A DNA stretch of 64,000 nt, taken from contig NZ_JBHTCO010000003.1 in the NCBI RefSeq assembly GCF_042665295.1, forward strand, positions 1-64,000. Reading direction: 5' to 3'. Positions within the stretch are counted from its first letter, which is position 1. Every line of letters begins with the position of its first letter. The position numbers and the translations under genes were made by a program. Below are positions 42,200 to 51,262 of the stretch, piece by piece. The DNA comes from Scopulibacillus_A cellulosilyticus (GTDB lineage: Bacteria; Bacillota; Bacilli; Bacillales; Sporolactobacillaceae). The notes below the pieces were generated by a model. That model saw nothing but the letters and a program-made list of their open reading frames with translations, was not told the DNA's origin and ran no database searches.

Positions 42200-43345
42200 C
42201 TAACTTAACAGCTGCTTGCTGATGACTATGCGTTGAATTTCGCTGGTTCCTTCATAGATTTCAGTCACTTTGGCATCGCGAAAGTAGCGTTCTGCCGGAT
42301 AATCTTTCGTATAGCCGTAACCGCCAAATATTTGTACGGCTTCGATTGCCGTTTCAACGGCTGTCCGGGAGGCAAATAATTTGGCCATTGATGCTTCTTT
42401 GCGGCAGGGTTTTCCGGTTTGGACAAGATGCGCCGCTTGATAGACTAACAGTTTGGCGGCTTCAATATTGGCTGCCATATCAGCGAGCTTAAAGCCTATC
42501 GCTTGCTGCTTTCCGATTGACTTACCAAATTGCTCCCGGCTTTTTGCGTAAGCGGCCGCATGGTTGTAAGCGCCTTCAGCAATGCCAAGCGCTTGTGCCG
42601 CAATGCCAATTCGTCCTATATTAAGGTTCCCGAGGGCTATTTTTAAACCTTGGCCTTCTTCTCCCAAACGATCTTGCTCAGGAACTTTGGCATTATCAAA
42701 AAGCAGTGAAACGGTGCTTGAGCCGTTTAGTCCCATTTTCTTTTCTTTTTTCCCTACCGAAAAACCTTCCGTCCCTTTTTTCACTATAAAAGCCGTAATC
42801 CCGTCTTTTCCTTTTTCGGGATCAGTTAATGCAAAGGTTACAAATGTATCCGCCGCTTCCCCATTCGTAATAAAAACCTTAGAACCATTTAACAAATAAT
42901 TGTCTCCATTGCGCACAGCCCTTGTCTTAAGGCCCGAGACATCAGAGCCCGCACCAGGTTCTGTGACAGCGAAGGCTCCGATATATTCTCCGGCAGCAAG
43001 CTTAGGAATGTAAGTTTGCTTTTGTTCCTCATTGCCAAAATAAAGAATCGGGTTTGTGCCGACAGACGTATGAACAGATAAAATGACGCCGATCGTTGGA
43101 CTTACCTTAGATAATTCATGAATGGCAATGATATAAGAGATAAAATCCATTCCCGAGCCGCCGTAAGCTTCAGGAACGGGAATTCCCATTAAACCAAGGC
43201 TTCCCATTTTTTTTACGATTTCTAATGGGAAGACATCTTCTGAGTCCATTTTTTCCACAAAAGGAGCAATCTCCTTTTCGGCAAAGTCTTTAACCATCTT
43301 TCTCATCATCTGCTGTTCTTTAGTAAAAAGAAAATCCATCGTCAT
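42200..43345 (-). CDS. Acyl-CoA dehydrogenase (second copy)
   Basis: 381 residues, same domain order as the product of 40990-42132. FAD/substrate motifs are FAVTEPGAGSD and ITNG, and the catalytic Glu is in IYEGTSEIQR. Resembles short-chain (butyryl-CoA type) dehydrogenases such as MmgC. With hbd and thiolase next door, it would oxidise butyryl-CoA, including that made by IcmF. Start at ATG 43345 or the ATG two codons later. Confidence 0.9.
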   Translation of the reverse strand: MTMDFLFTKEQQMMRKMVKDFAEKEIAPFVEKMDSEDVFPLEIVKKMGSLGLMGIPVPEAYGGSGMDFISYIIAIHELSKVSPTIGVILSVHTSVGTNPILYFGNEEQKQTYIPKLAAGEYIGAFAVTEPGAGSDVSGLKTRAVRNGDNYLLNGSKVFITNGEAADTFVTFALTDPEKGKDGITAFIVKKGTEGFSVGKKEKKMGLNGSSTVSLLFDNAKVPEQDRLGEEGQGLKIALGNLNIGRIGIAAQALGIAEGAYNHAAAYAKSREQFGKSIGKQQAIGFKLADMAANIEAAKLLVYQAAHLVQTGKPCRKEASMAKLFASRTAVETAIEAVQIFGGYGYTKDYPAERYFRDAKVTEIYEGTSEIQRIVISKQLLS

Positions 43346-43354
43346 TACCCGCCT

Positions 43355-44209
43355 TTACTCAGTATATGAATAAAAACCCCGTCCAGCTTTCTTTCCGAGC
43401 CACCCTGCTTTGACATATTTTCTAAGCAGCGGACATGGCCGGTATTTATCATCTCCAAAGCCTTCATGGAGCGTTTCCATAATATAAAGGCAAGTATCCA
43501 GCCCGATAAAATCAGCAAGTGTTAATGGGCCCATTGGGTGATTCATACCAAGCTTCATAACTTCATCAACAGCCTCAGGTTCCGCAACCCCTTCATAAAC
43601 GGTGTAAATGGCTTCATTAATCATCGGCATCAACACGCGGTTAGAGACAAAGCCCGGGAAATCATTAACTTCAACTGCCGTTTTATTTAATGATTCAGCG
43701 GTTTGTTTTATAGTTTCAAAGACTTCATCTGAAGTCGCCAGTCCGCGAATGACTTCTACGAGTTTCATAACAGGTACCGGATTCATAAAATGCATGCCAA
43801 TCACTTTATCAGGCCGTTTCGTGGCTGCGGCAATTTCTGTAATCGGCAAGGAAGATGTATTAGTAGCAAGAATCGTTTGTTCAGGCGTTATTTGGTCAAG
43901 CTGTGAGAAAATTTTTGTTTTGACATCCATATTTTCAACAACCGCTTCAATAACCAAATCGCAATCTGCAGCTTCATCAATTGATGCTGTTTTCTTAATA
44001 CGAAGAACCGAAGCATGCTTATCATCTTCAGATATTTTCCCTTTTGTAACATCCCTGGCAAGCCTTTTCTCTATACCTTTAATACCGCGGTCTAATGCTT
44101 CTTCATTTGCATCATATAAAAGGACGTCATAACCGGATACCGCACAAACCTGAGCGATCCCCGCACCCATTTGGCCGGCACCGATGACCATGATTTTATT
44201 AATATTCAT
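43355..44209 (-). CDS. hbd: 3-hydroxybutyryl-CoA dehydrogenase
   Basis: NAD(P)-dependent oxidation of 3-hydroxyacyl-CoA. 284 residues: N-terminal Rossmann fold with GAGQMGAGIAQV, catalytic His in HFMNPVPVMKLVE, and the C-terminal helical domain ending in KAGRGFYSY. The ATG at 44209 (nine nt after AGAGGAG) is preferred to the ATG three codons earlier. Corresponds to MmgB. No enoyl-CoA hydratase gene is seen in the locus. Confidence 0.94.
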   Translation of the reverse strand: MNINKIMVIGAGQMGAGIAQVCAVSGYDVLLYDANEEALDRGIKGIEKRLARDVTKGKISEDDKHASVLRIKKTASIDEAADCDLVIEAVVENMDVKTKIFSQLDQITPEQTILATNTSSLPITEIAAATKRPDKVIGMHFMNPVPVMKLVEVIRGLATSDEVFETIKQTAESLNKTAVEVNDFPGFVSNRVLMPMINEAIYTVYEGVAEPEAVDEVMKLGMNHPMGPLTLADFIGLDTCLYIMETLHEGFGDDKYRPCPLLRKYVKAGWLGKKAGRGFYSYTE

Positions 44210-44245
44210 CAATAACATCTCCTCTTTAAAACTTTTTCGAAATTG

Positions 44246-45424
44246 TTATACCTCAACTAAAACAGCATCACCTTGACCGCCGCCGCTGCAAATCGAGGCA
44301 ATCCCCAATCCGCCGCCGCGGCGTTTTAATTCATAAATAAGCGTCATCAAAATTCTCGCCCCGCTTGCGCCGATTGGATGACCGAGGGCTACAGCCCCGC
44401 CGTTAACATTAATCTTCTCCGGATCAAGACCGGCTATTTTCTGGCTCGTTAAAGCCACCGCTGCAAAAGCCTCGTTGATTTCAAACAAATCAATATCATC
44501 AAGGTTTTTACCCGATTTTCTTAATAATTCATTGATTACAAGTCCGGGTGTTTCAGGGAAGTCTTTAGCAGGAACGGCAATTTCCGCATGTGAAAGAATT
44601 GTCGCTAACGGCTCTTTGCCCTCTTGTTTGGCGTGAGCTTCATCCATTAATACGAGAGCCCCTGCCCCGTCATTGACACCTGGAGCGTTCCCTGCTGTTA
44701 CAGTACCGTCTTTACTAAAGGCAGGTTTTAATGTAGCCAGCTTTTCCGGCGTTGTATCGGTTCTTACTGCTTCATCATTTTCTACAATCATTGATTGGCC
44801 GCGTTTTTGCGGAACTTCAACCGGGATGATTTCTTCTTTAAATTTACCTTCTTTAATCGCTTTTGCTGCCCTTACATGACTGCGGAGCGCCCATGCATCC
44901 TGTTCTTCTCTGGAAATGTTATAAGCTCTTGCTGTATCGGATCCATAAATACCCATATGAACATGATTAAATGAGCAAGTTAACCCGTCATGAACCATTA
45001 AATCTATCAATGGCGCATCACCCATTTTGTGACCCCAGCGAGCAGTCGGAAGCACATACGGCGCTTTGCTCATAGATTCCATACCGCCGGCAACTATCAC
45101 CCTTGCATCACCGGCGCGGATGATCTGGTCTCCCAATGTGACACTTCTCAAACCGGAAGCGCAAACCTTATTTATCGTTTCCGTCTTTACAGCCCAAGGA
45201 AGACCGGCATGGCGCGCTGCCTGCCGGGACGGGATTTGCCCTTGTCCGCCCTGGAGCACCATCCCCATAATGACTTCTTCTACTTGTTCCGGATTAACAT
45301 TTGCCCTTTCAAGCGCTGCTTTTATCGATATTCCGCCGAGTTCTGCAGCTGACAGAGAAGACAAACTTCCCCCCATTTTTCCAAAAGGTGTACGAGCCGC
45401 ACTGATAATCACTGTCTTTGCCAT
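44246..45424 (-). CDS. Acetyl-CoA acetyltransferase (thiolase)
   Basis: Cleaves acetoacetyl-CoA to two acetyl-CoA, or condenses in reverse. 392 residues. Nucleophile Cys88 in INKVCASGLRS, His in GGAVALGHPIGASGAR, and the second catalytic Cys in ICSGGGQGDA. First gene of the thiolase-hbd-acd-acdA-tetR-icmF run, 27 nt ahead of hbd. A candidate TetR operator is upstream at 45485. Confidence 0.95.
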   Translation of the reverse strand: MAKTVIISAARTPFGKMGGSLSSLSAAELGGISIKAALERANVNPEQVEEVIMGMVLQGGQGQIPSRQAARHAGLPWAVKTETINKVCASGLRSVTLGDQIIRAGDARVIVAGGMESMSKAPYVLPTARWGHKMGDAPLIDLMVHDGLTCSFNHVHMGIYGSDTARAYNISREEQDAWALRSHVRAAKAIKEGKFKEEIIPVEVPQKRGQSMIVENDEAVRTDTTPEKLATLKPAFSKDGTVTAGNAPGVNDGAGALVLMDEAHAKQEGKEPLATILSHAEIAVPAKDFPETPGLVINELLRKSGKNLDDIDLFEINEAFAAVALTSQKIAGLDPEKINVNGGAVALGHPIGASGARILMTLIYELKRRGGGLGIASICSGGGQGDAVLVEV

Positions 45425-45484
45425 TTTATTTCCCCCTTATTGTCATTTTGTATGCGTTTTCACAAATCTATTTATTCAATTGAT

Positions 45485-45498
45485 TGAACGCTCGCTCG
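45485..45498 (-). promoter_or_regulatory. Candidate TetR operator upstream of the thiolase gene
   Basis: Minus strand CGAGCGAGCGTTCA. It matches the 14-mer at 47941-47954 (TGAGTGAGCATTCA) at 11 of 14 positions; the three differences are transitions, and two of them are symmetry-related in the palindrome. It lies about 60 nt before the thiolase ATG. Confidence 0.55.
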
Positions 45499-45510
45499 GT
45501 TATAGGTTGA

Positions 45511-45540
45511 AAAGGATGCCCCTGCTTAGAGGGGCTCATC
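45511..45540 (-). terminator. Terminator-like hairpin after ywjF
   Basis: Minus strand: GATGAGCCCCT-CTAAGC-AGGGGCATC followed by CTTTTCAACC. It directly follows ywjF, so ywjF and the thiolase operon may be partly separate transcripts. Confidence 0.65.
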
Positions 45541-47658
45541 CTATACTGCTTGCTCATCACTTGGTGAAACTATTGATCTTTCTACTAATTCAACAATGTC
45601 GTATGTGCCAACCTGATCCTCAACTTCTTTTGCTTTGGTGCCGTCGCTCATCATTGTTAAGCAATAAGGACAGGCACTGCTGATGACCGTTGGTTTTACT
45701 TGTAAAGCTTGTTCTGTTCTCGCCGCATTGACGCGGTTTCCTGTACGTTCTTCCATCCACATCATACCGCCGCCGGCACCGCAGCACATTGCCGTCTCGC
45801 GATTCCGGTTCATCTCTACTAATTCAACACCAGGGATAGCCTTTAAAATTTCTCTCGGCGGATCATATACTTCATTGTAACGGCCAAGATAGCAAGAGTC
45901 ATGGTAAGTAATGCGTTCTTTGACCTCATATTTAGGATTGATCCTGCCTTCTTTGATCCATTGATAAAGCAGCTCGGTATGATGGTATACTTCCACATCT
46001 TCAAGGCCAAATTCAGGATATTCATTTTTAAAAGTATTATATGCATGAGGATCTGCGGTAATTATTTTCTTAATGTTATGCTTCTTAAACAGGTCAATAT
46101 TCTTTTGAGCCAGATCCTGGAATAGAAACTCATTACCGATCCGGCGCGGTGTATCACCAGAGTTCTTCTCTTTATTTCCTAAAATGGCAAAGGTAATGCC
46201 GGCTTCATTCATGACTTTCGCCAGAGACCCGGCAATCTTTTGACTCCGATTGTCATAAGAGCCCATCGAGCCGACCCAAAACAGGTATTCGAACTCTTCT
46301 CCCGCCTTTTCCATTTCCTTGACTGTTTTCACTTCGATGTCATCACGGTTATCGCGCCAAGTTTCCCGTTCTTTCCGGTTAAGGCCCCATGGATTGCCTT
46401 GGCGCTCAATATTGGTGATCGCCCGCTGAGCATCAGGGTCCATTTTACCTTCTGTAAGTACTAAATAACGCCTTAGATCAATGATTTTATCAACATGCTC
46501 GTTCATTACCGGGCATTGGTCTTCACAGTTACGGCAAGTTGTACAAGCCCACAGTTCCTCTTCTGTAATAACATTGCCGATAATGCCGCCGGATGCAGCT
46601 CCTGTTGCCGCTGTTTCTTGCTCAGCGCTTTGACCGCCTGATGCAACGGCCAGTTGATTTGCCGCAGTATTGGCAAATGCATAGGCAGGCATCCACGGTG
46701 TTCTTGATGTTACTGATGCCCCGTACTCCGTTAAGTGGTCCCTAAGCTTCACAATAATATCCATTGGCGAAAGCATCTTGCCTGTTCCTGTTGCCGGACA
46801 CATATTTGTACAACGTCCGCATTCCACGCATGCGTATAAATCAACAAGCTGTTTTTGCGTAAATTCTTCAATGCTGTTAACGCCAAACGTTTCCTGGGTC
46901 TCATCTTCGAAATCAATGGATTTCAAGCGCCCGACTTTATGAGTCCGTCCAAGAAAGACATTGACCGGCCCAAAAATCAAGTGAGCGTGCTTCGATTGCG
47001 GTACGTAGACAAGGAAGGTTAATAAAATAAGCAAATGTACCCACCAGGCGACATAAAAGACAACATGTGAAGCGAGCGGACCCACCGCTTGAAAAATATA
47101 GGCAATGCCTGAGGCCATTGGCTGCATCCACGTATAGGCGTCATGCTGCCAAATAATTTCCATGCCGTCCGCCAATAAAACGGAGATCATTAGACCGGCG
47201 ATAAAAATTAATACCAGCCCTGCTTTAAAGCCGCGTTTTAACCGCACAAGCTTTTCAACATATCTCCGGTAAAAAGCCCAGACAACAGCTACAAGAATCA
47301 TAAGGACAACAATTTCTTGAAGCAATTTAAAAGCCGGGTAGAGCGGGCCAAACGGTAAATGAGAGCCCGGCGCCAGACCTTTCCAAATCAGATCAATAGC
47401 ACCGAATTGGACCAGAATAAAACCATAAAACATCATCACATGCATGGTTCCGCTTTTCTTATCTTTGAGCAGCTTTTTTTGCCCAAAGACATAAACGCCG
47501 ATTGCTTTCCATCTGTCTTTCATCGTTTGTTCCCATTCAGCTTTTTTACCTAATTTGATAAATTCATATCTTGTTTTCATGACATGTACAAAAAGATAAA
47601 TCCCGTAAGCGATTACAATTAGGAAAGCCAGCCAATTAATAATGAGTAATGAATTCAT
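45541..47658 (-). CDS. ywjF: Iron-sulfur heterodisulfide reductase-like oxidoreductase YwjF
   Basis: 705 residues, the same length I recall for B. subtilis YwjF. The N-terminal part has five to six membrane helices (about 1-240). It is followed by two 4Fe-4S motifs (CVECGRCTNMCPATG near 275, CTTCRNCEDQCPVM near 375) and a C-terminal CCG domain (CYLGRYNEVYDPP, AMCCGAGGGMMW). Such proteins are thought to pass electrons from acyl-CoA dehydrogenase/ETF to the quinone pool. The genomic link to acdA fits this. Confidence 0.88.
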   Translation of the reverse strand: MNSLLIINWLAFLIVIAYGIYLFVHVMKTRYEFIKLGKKAEWEQTMKDRWKAIGVYVFGQKKLLKDKKSGTMHVMMFYGFILVQFGAIDLIWKGLAPGSHLPFGPLYPAFKLLQEIVVLMILVAVVWAFYRRYVEKLVRLKRGFKAGLVLIFIAGLMISVLLADGMEIIWQHDAYTWMQPMASGIAYIFQAVGPLASHVVFYVAWWVHLLILLTFLVYVPQSKHAHLIFGPVNVFLGRTHKVGRLKSIDFEDETQETFGVNSIEEFTQKQLVDLYACVECGRCTNMCPATGTGKMLSPMDIIVKLRDHLTEYGASVTSRTPWMPAYAFANTAANQLAVASGGQSAEQETAATGAASGGIIGNVITEEELWACTTCRNCEDQCPVMNEHVDKIIDLRRYLVLTEGKMDPDAQRAITNIERQGNPWGLNRKERETWRDNRDDIEVKTVKEMEKAGEEFEYLFWVGSMGSYDNRSQKIAGSLAKVMNEAGITFAILGNKEKNSGDTPRRIGNEFLFQDLAQKNIDLFKKHNIKKIITADPHAYNTFKNEYPEFGLEDVEVYHHTELLYQWIKEGRINPKYEVKERITYHDSCYLGRYNEVYDPPREILKAIPGVELVEMNRNRETAMCCGAGGGMMWMEERTGNRVNAARTEQALQVKPTVISSACPYCLTMMSDGTKAKEVEDQVGTYDIVELVERSIVSPSDEQAV

Positions 47659-47917
47659 GAGTCCTCTCCTTTCTTTGCCGTTAAGATGATGTTAAAAGGT
47701 TTGGGAAGCTTCACAGTGTGACTGCACCGAGTCTATGCCGCAGCTTATTTATGTAATATCACCGCTTCCCATTGCAGCCCGGAGCGGTTCAGAAGCGCCG
47801 CCCGCTACTTCCAAACGGCAGCCTATTCTGTACAATGCCGCCGCTCCCCGCCAGAAAGTTGCAATGATGTTTTCCTAAGATGAGTCTATTCTGAATGGGG
47901 ATAATTTTCTGTCACCT
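47659..47917 (-). other. GC-rich untranslated leader of ywjF
   Basis: About 250 nt between the candidate promoter and ywjF. The stretch 47700-47860 is markedly richer in GC than its surroundings and holds long-range complementarity (GGGAAGC at 47704 with GCTTCCC at 47762). No open reading frame or known riboswitch was recognised. A GTTAAAAGG at 47691 resembles the repeat ends seen elsewhere but no partner end is clear. Confidence 0.4.
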
Positions 47918-47954
47918 ATTATAACACATATTTATTGAAATGAGTGAGCATTCA
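47918..47954 (-). promoter_or_regulatory. ywjF promoter -10 with overlapping TetR operator
   Basis: Minus strand -10 TATAAT (47923-47918). The -35 region, 17 nt upstream, is poor and is covered by the palindrome TGAATGCTCACTCA (47954-47941). Its halves TGAATG and CACTCA are inverted copies with one mismatch. The site also fits the B. subtilis FadR consensus TGAATGAMTANTCATTCA in most positions. A TetR protein bound here would exclude RNA polymerase. Confidence 0.65.
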
Positions 47955-48195
47955 GTCGGATTGTTTATTAAATTTTTCTAACAGTCAATCTTCATTGAAC
48001 TAAACACAATATTCCTGTTGTAAAATTATTATTTTATAAAAGTATACATTTTTTAGTAAATTTTAACTAAACTTCATTTCTTTATATATTAAAGTATTAT
48101 AGAATATTTATATCCAATATCGTAGAATAGGACGTCGAATTTTCATTCATGCTGCAAATTTATATACTTAAAGTAAAAAAGGGGGTAAAAATTTT

Positions 48196-49056
48196 ATGGC
48201 CACAATCAATTTAGACGGTAAGACAAATGAGGATTTAATAGAAATTAAGGAACTTATATTAGCTAAAAAAGAGGAATTTGCGGAAAGATTAATAACTGAA
48301 AATGTTATCAAATACCCTCCTCACATCAAAAGCGATTCAAAAGAATTAAAATCTTGGCGCTATGAACTGTTTCAAATTTTTGCCGACGGAATTGTTCTTG
48401 ATAAAGAAACGTCAATACAGCATGCGACAGAATGGGGAAAAAGAATTGCAGGCTTTCTGGTATCCATTGGCATACCATTAGAATTGTCTATTGTGTCGAT
48501 TCGATTTTACAGACATTTAATTGGCGAAATTATTAAGGAGGAAGCCAAGAAAAAACAATTTACATATGATTTATTTTTTGAGGTTCTATCCCGTTTTGAT
48601 GCTATTATTGACCAAACGATTCTATCGGTCAGCCTTTCTTATGAAAAAGAGAATCAGCACCGTATACAGATTGCCCAAGATGCTCTGGATGAATTGTCGG
48701 TTCCTATTATCCTTGTCGCGGAAAGAGCAGGCGTTCTCCCGCTTATAGGCGACTTGGATACCAGGCGCGCCAAAATATTAATGGATAAAGCGCTTGATGT
48801 AGGAGCCGCTCATCATCTTCGTTATTTAGTTATTGATGTCTCAGGTGTACCAATTATAGATACAATGGTCGCTAATCAAATTTTTAATGTTGTTAAAGCG
48901 CTTAAGTTAATAGGCATTGAGACTAAATTAAGCGGCATTCGGCCGGACATTGCTCTGACAATGGTAAAGCTGAACATTGAATTTAAGGAAACATTAACAT
49001 TTTCCAGCTTACACCTTGCCTTAGAAAGTATAGGCGTTAAGATGAAAAAAGATTAA
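48196..49056 (+). CDS. RsbR-type stressosome sensor (globin-like plus STAS)
   Basis: 286 residues: an N-terminal globin-like sensor domain (about 10-150) and a C-terminal STAS domain (about 160-280). The two threonines phosphorylated by RsbT in RsbR paralogs are visible in SGVPIIDTMVANQI and GIRPDIALTMVKL. These proteins build the stressosome upstream of sigma-B. It stands alone, without rsbS, rsbT or sigB nearby, like RsbRC/RD/YtvA paralogs of B. subtilis. GGGGG precedes the ATG. Confidence 0.92.
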   Translation: MATINLDGKTNEDLIEIKELILAKKEEFAERLITENVIKYPPHIKSDSKELKSWRYELFQIFADGIVLDKETSIQHATEWGKRIAGFLVSIGIPLELSIVSIRFYRHLIGEIIKEEAKKKQFTYDLFFEVLSRFDAIIDQTILSVSLSYEKENQHRIQIAQDALDELSVPIILVAERAGVLPLIGDLDTRRAKILMDKALDVGAAHHLRYLVIDVSGVPIIDTMVANQIFNVVKALKLIGIETKLSGIRPDIALTMVKLNIEFKETLTFSSLHLALESIGVKMKKD

Positions 49057-49079
49057 TAGATTAAATTTGTTTAAAGTGC

Positions 49080-49118
49080 AAAAAGGCGGCTAATAACAGC
49101 ATTAGACGCTTTTTTTGT
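49080..49118 (+). terminator. Terminator of the RsbR-type gene
   Basis: AAAAAGGCGGCTAAT and ATTAGACGCTTTTTTT form a long hairpin with one mismatch and one G-U pair, ending in seven T. Confidence 0.85.
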
Positions 49119-49183
49119 TAAGTTTTCACATTTTTTATTTTATACACCAGAAATAATGAGTAAAATGTAGATATGCTGACTTT

Positions 49184-49192
49184 TGGTATAAT
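49184..49192 (+). promoter_or_regulatory. Extended -10 promoter element ahead of the AI-2E family gene
   Basis: TGGTATAAT, an exact TGnTATAAT extended -10, 41 nt before the TTG start. The -35 region is weak. Confidence 0.55.
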
Positions 49193-49232
49193 GTCATACA
49201 TCCTGGTATTTTATAAATAAGGAGTGAAAGGG

Positions 49233-50381
49233 TTGGAGCCCAGAAAAGCAAAAGGAACCTTTTTCAGAGAAAAGATTTTAAATAATAAGTTCGTTGTATG
49301 GGTCATGATTATTTTGATCATGAGCGTCACTATTTTCGCTTTATCAAAGATCGTTTTTATTTTAAAACCGGTCATCATTTTTATAGAGACTATTTTCTTA
49401 CCTGTTCTGTTAGCAGGCGTTTGTTTCTACCTGTTCAATCCGATCATTAATTTCTTAGAGAAAATCGGTATTAAAAGAATCATTTCTATTTTAATATTAT
49501 ATTTAGTCATCATTGGTATCATTGCTTTAATTATTGGCTCTGTTATACCGCCGTTAAGGGACCAAATACAAAGTCTTATAGATAATATTCCAAAATTAAC
49601 CCATGAAGTCCAAACCATTATCAAGCAGGTTACTCAAAGTAAATTAGTTGAAAAGGCCGGGACATCCATTAACTCAGACATTAGCAAAATTGCTAAGAAT
49701 GTTTCCGGCGACCTCAGCAAATATGTATCAAATTTCTCCCAAGGGATCGTCAGCTTTGTCGGTACATTGACTGAAGTCATCCTGTCAATTGTCGTTTTGC
49801 CTTTCTTATTGTTCTATTTGTTAAAAGACGGCAGAAAGCTCCCTAATTATATCGTCAAGTTCCTGCCAAACCAATCTCAGGATGAGGCAAAAGAAATCCT
49901 TGGAGATATGAATCACGCTTTAAGCGCTTATATTCGCGGGCAAATTTTTGTGGCTATTTGTATAGGTGTGTTACTTTTTATCGGCTATCTGATTATTGGA
50001 TTGCCTTATGCTCTGTTATTGGCAGTCATTGCAATGGTTACTAACGTTGTCCCTTATTTGGGACCTATTATTGCTATTTCGCCGGCTATTGTTATTGCTT
50101 TCGTAACATCACCTTTTATGATTCTGAAATTGGCGATTGTCTGGGTTGTCGTTCAACTGTTAGAAGGCAAAGTCATATCCCCGCAGGTTATGGGAAAAAG
50201 CTTGCATGTTCATCCGATTACAGTTATTTTTGTCATTTTGACAGCGGGAAACCTTTTCGGTATCGTTGGCATTATTCTCGCTGTTCCAGGCTATGCCATT
50301 CTGAAAGTCATCGTTACCCATGTCTATCGATTCATTCGTTTGCATTCGGGGATGTATTCCGACGCAAAGATTGAAAAATAA
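49233..50381 (+). CDS. AI-2E family membrane transporter
   Basis: 382 residues with about eight membrane helices and the family's central hydrophilic loop (about 95-180). PF01594 features LPFLLFYLLKDG, AYIRGQIFVA, GLPYALLLAVIAMVTNVVPYLGPI and GNLFGIVGIILAVPGYAI are visible. Substrates vary (autoinducer-2 export, sodium/proton exchange) and cannot be told from sequence. The start is read as the TTG at 49233, eight nt after AAGGAG; a GTG three codons upstream lies inside that site. Confidence 0.85.
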   Translation: MEPRKAKGTFFREKILNNKFVVWVMIILIMSVTIFALSKIVFILKPVIIFIETIFLPVLLAGVCFYLFNPIINFLEKIGIKRIISILILYLVIIGIIALIIGSVIPPLRDQIQSLIDNIPKLTHEVQTIIKQVTQSKLVEKAGTSINSDISKIAKNVSGDLSKYVSNFSQGIVSFVGTLTEVILSIVVLPFLLFYLLKDGRKLPNYIVKFLPNQSQDEAKEILGDMNHALSAYIRGQIFVAICIGVLLFIGYLIIGLPYALLLAVIAMVTNVVPYLGPIIAISPAIVIAFVTSPFMILKLAIVWVVVQLLEGKVISPQVMGKSLHVHPITVIFVILTAGNLFGIVGIILAVPGYAILKVIVTHVYRFIRLHSGMYSDAKIEK

Positions 50382-50387
50382 AGTAAG

Positions 50388-50415
50388 GCCGCAAAAATGT
50401 TATTTTGCGGCTTTT
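50388..50415 (+). terminator. Terminator of the AI-2E family gene
   Basis: GCCGCAAAA-ATGTTA-TTTTGCGGC followed by TTTTC, seven nt past the stop codon. Confidence 0.9.
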
Positions 50416-50535
50416 CTATTTAAAAGAAGCCTTCTGCCCAGTAACAGATTTGGAATGCCCATCATTTTATTGGTAAACTATTCTTACACTGGTAATGCCT
50501 TATTCTTAACTTGCTTTTAAAAGAGGTGAAATTTA

Positions 50536-51159
50536 ATGAAACATGAGCTCCATGCTAAGACCGGTTCAGAACATCCTGTTGCTTTATTAATTATTGATAT
50601 GATCAATGCTATGGATTTTGAAGAAGGTCATTTATTATTAGATCAGGCTGAGAAAATCGTTGAACCGGTTGTTCAATTAAAAAAACGGGCAAAGGAACTT
50701 AATATTCCTGTCATTTATGTCAATGATAATTACGGTGTTTGGCAGTCTGATTTAAATAATGTTATAACAAATGCCAAAGAAGGCCCCGGGCATGAGATTA
50801 TAGAAAAATTAGAGCCGGAAGAAGATGATTACTTTGTTGTCAAGCCAAAGCATTCCGGATTCTTTTCTACACCGCTTGCTACGCTGCTCGGCAATCTTGG
50901 CGTAAATACGTTAATTTTAACGGGCTTAGCCGGCAACATATGTGTTCTTTTTACGGCAAATGACGCGCATATGCGAAATTATAAGCTTTTTATTCCCTCG
51001 GATTGCTGTGCTTCTAATACGAAAGAAGATAACGATTATGCGCTCCGCCTCATGGAAAGCAGCTTAAACGCGGACATTAGAAAGGAAGAAGAGCTTGTTC
51101 TTAATGAAATTAAAAAGGCGGCATCACAGCGTGAAACAAGACCGCTTTATGACAGTTAG
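50536..51159 (+). CDS. Isochorismatase-like cysteine hydrolase
   Basis: 207 residues with the catalytic triad of the family: Asp in LLIIDMINAMDF, Lys in VVKPKHSGFF, and Cys in GLAGNICVLFTA. Members hydrolyse isochorismate, nicotinamide, N-carbamoyl compounds and others, so the substrate is open. It has its own Shine-Dalgarno sequence (AAAGAGGTGAAAT), with a gap of about 150 nt after the upstream terminator. Confidence 0.88.
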   Translation: MKHELHAKTGSEHPVALLIIDMINAMDFEEGHLLLDQAEKIVEPVVQLKKRAKELNIPVIYVNDNYGVWQSDLNNVITNAKEGPGHEIIEKLEPEEDDYFVVKPKHSGFFSTPLATLLGNLGVNTLILTGLAGNICVLFTANDAHMRNYKLFIPSDCCASNTKEDNDYALRLMESSLNADIRKEEELVLNEIKKAASQRETRPLYDS

Positions 51160-51262
51160 TATTGTAAAAAGTGTTTTTTTAGATAAAAATAAGTAAATAG
51201 ATGGATATCTGAACCAAAAAAACCATCAGAAACCACTGATATAAGAGGAGGACTCCCTCTCT

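Noticed and set aside
43608..44132. A 174-residue plus-strand ORF
   Set aside because: Shadow of hbd on the other strand; Ser/Thr-rich composition typical of antisense frames.
45066..45683. A 205-residue plus-strand ORF
   Set aside because: It lies opposite the thiolase and ywjF coding sequences, whose motifs are clear. No ribosome-binding site and no recognisable protein features.
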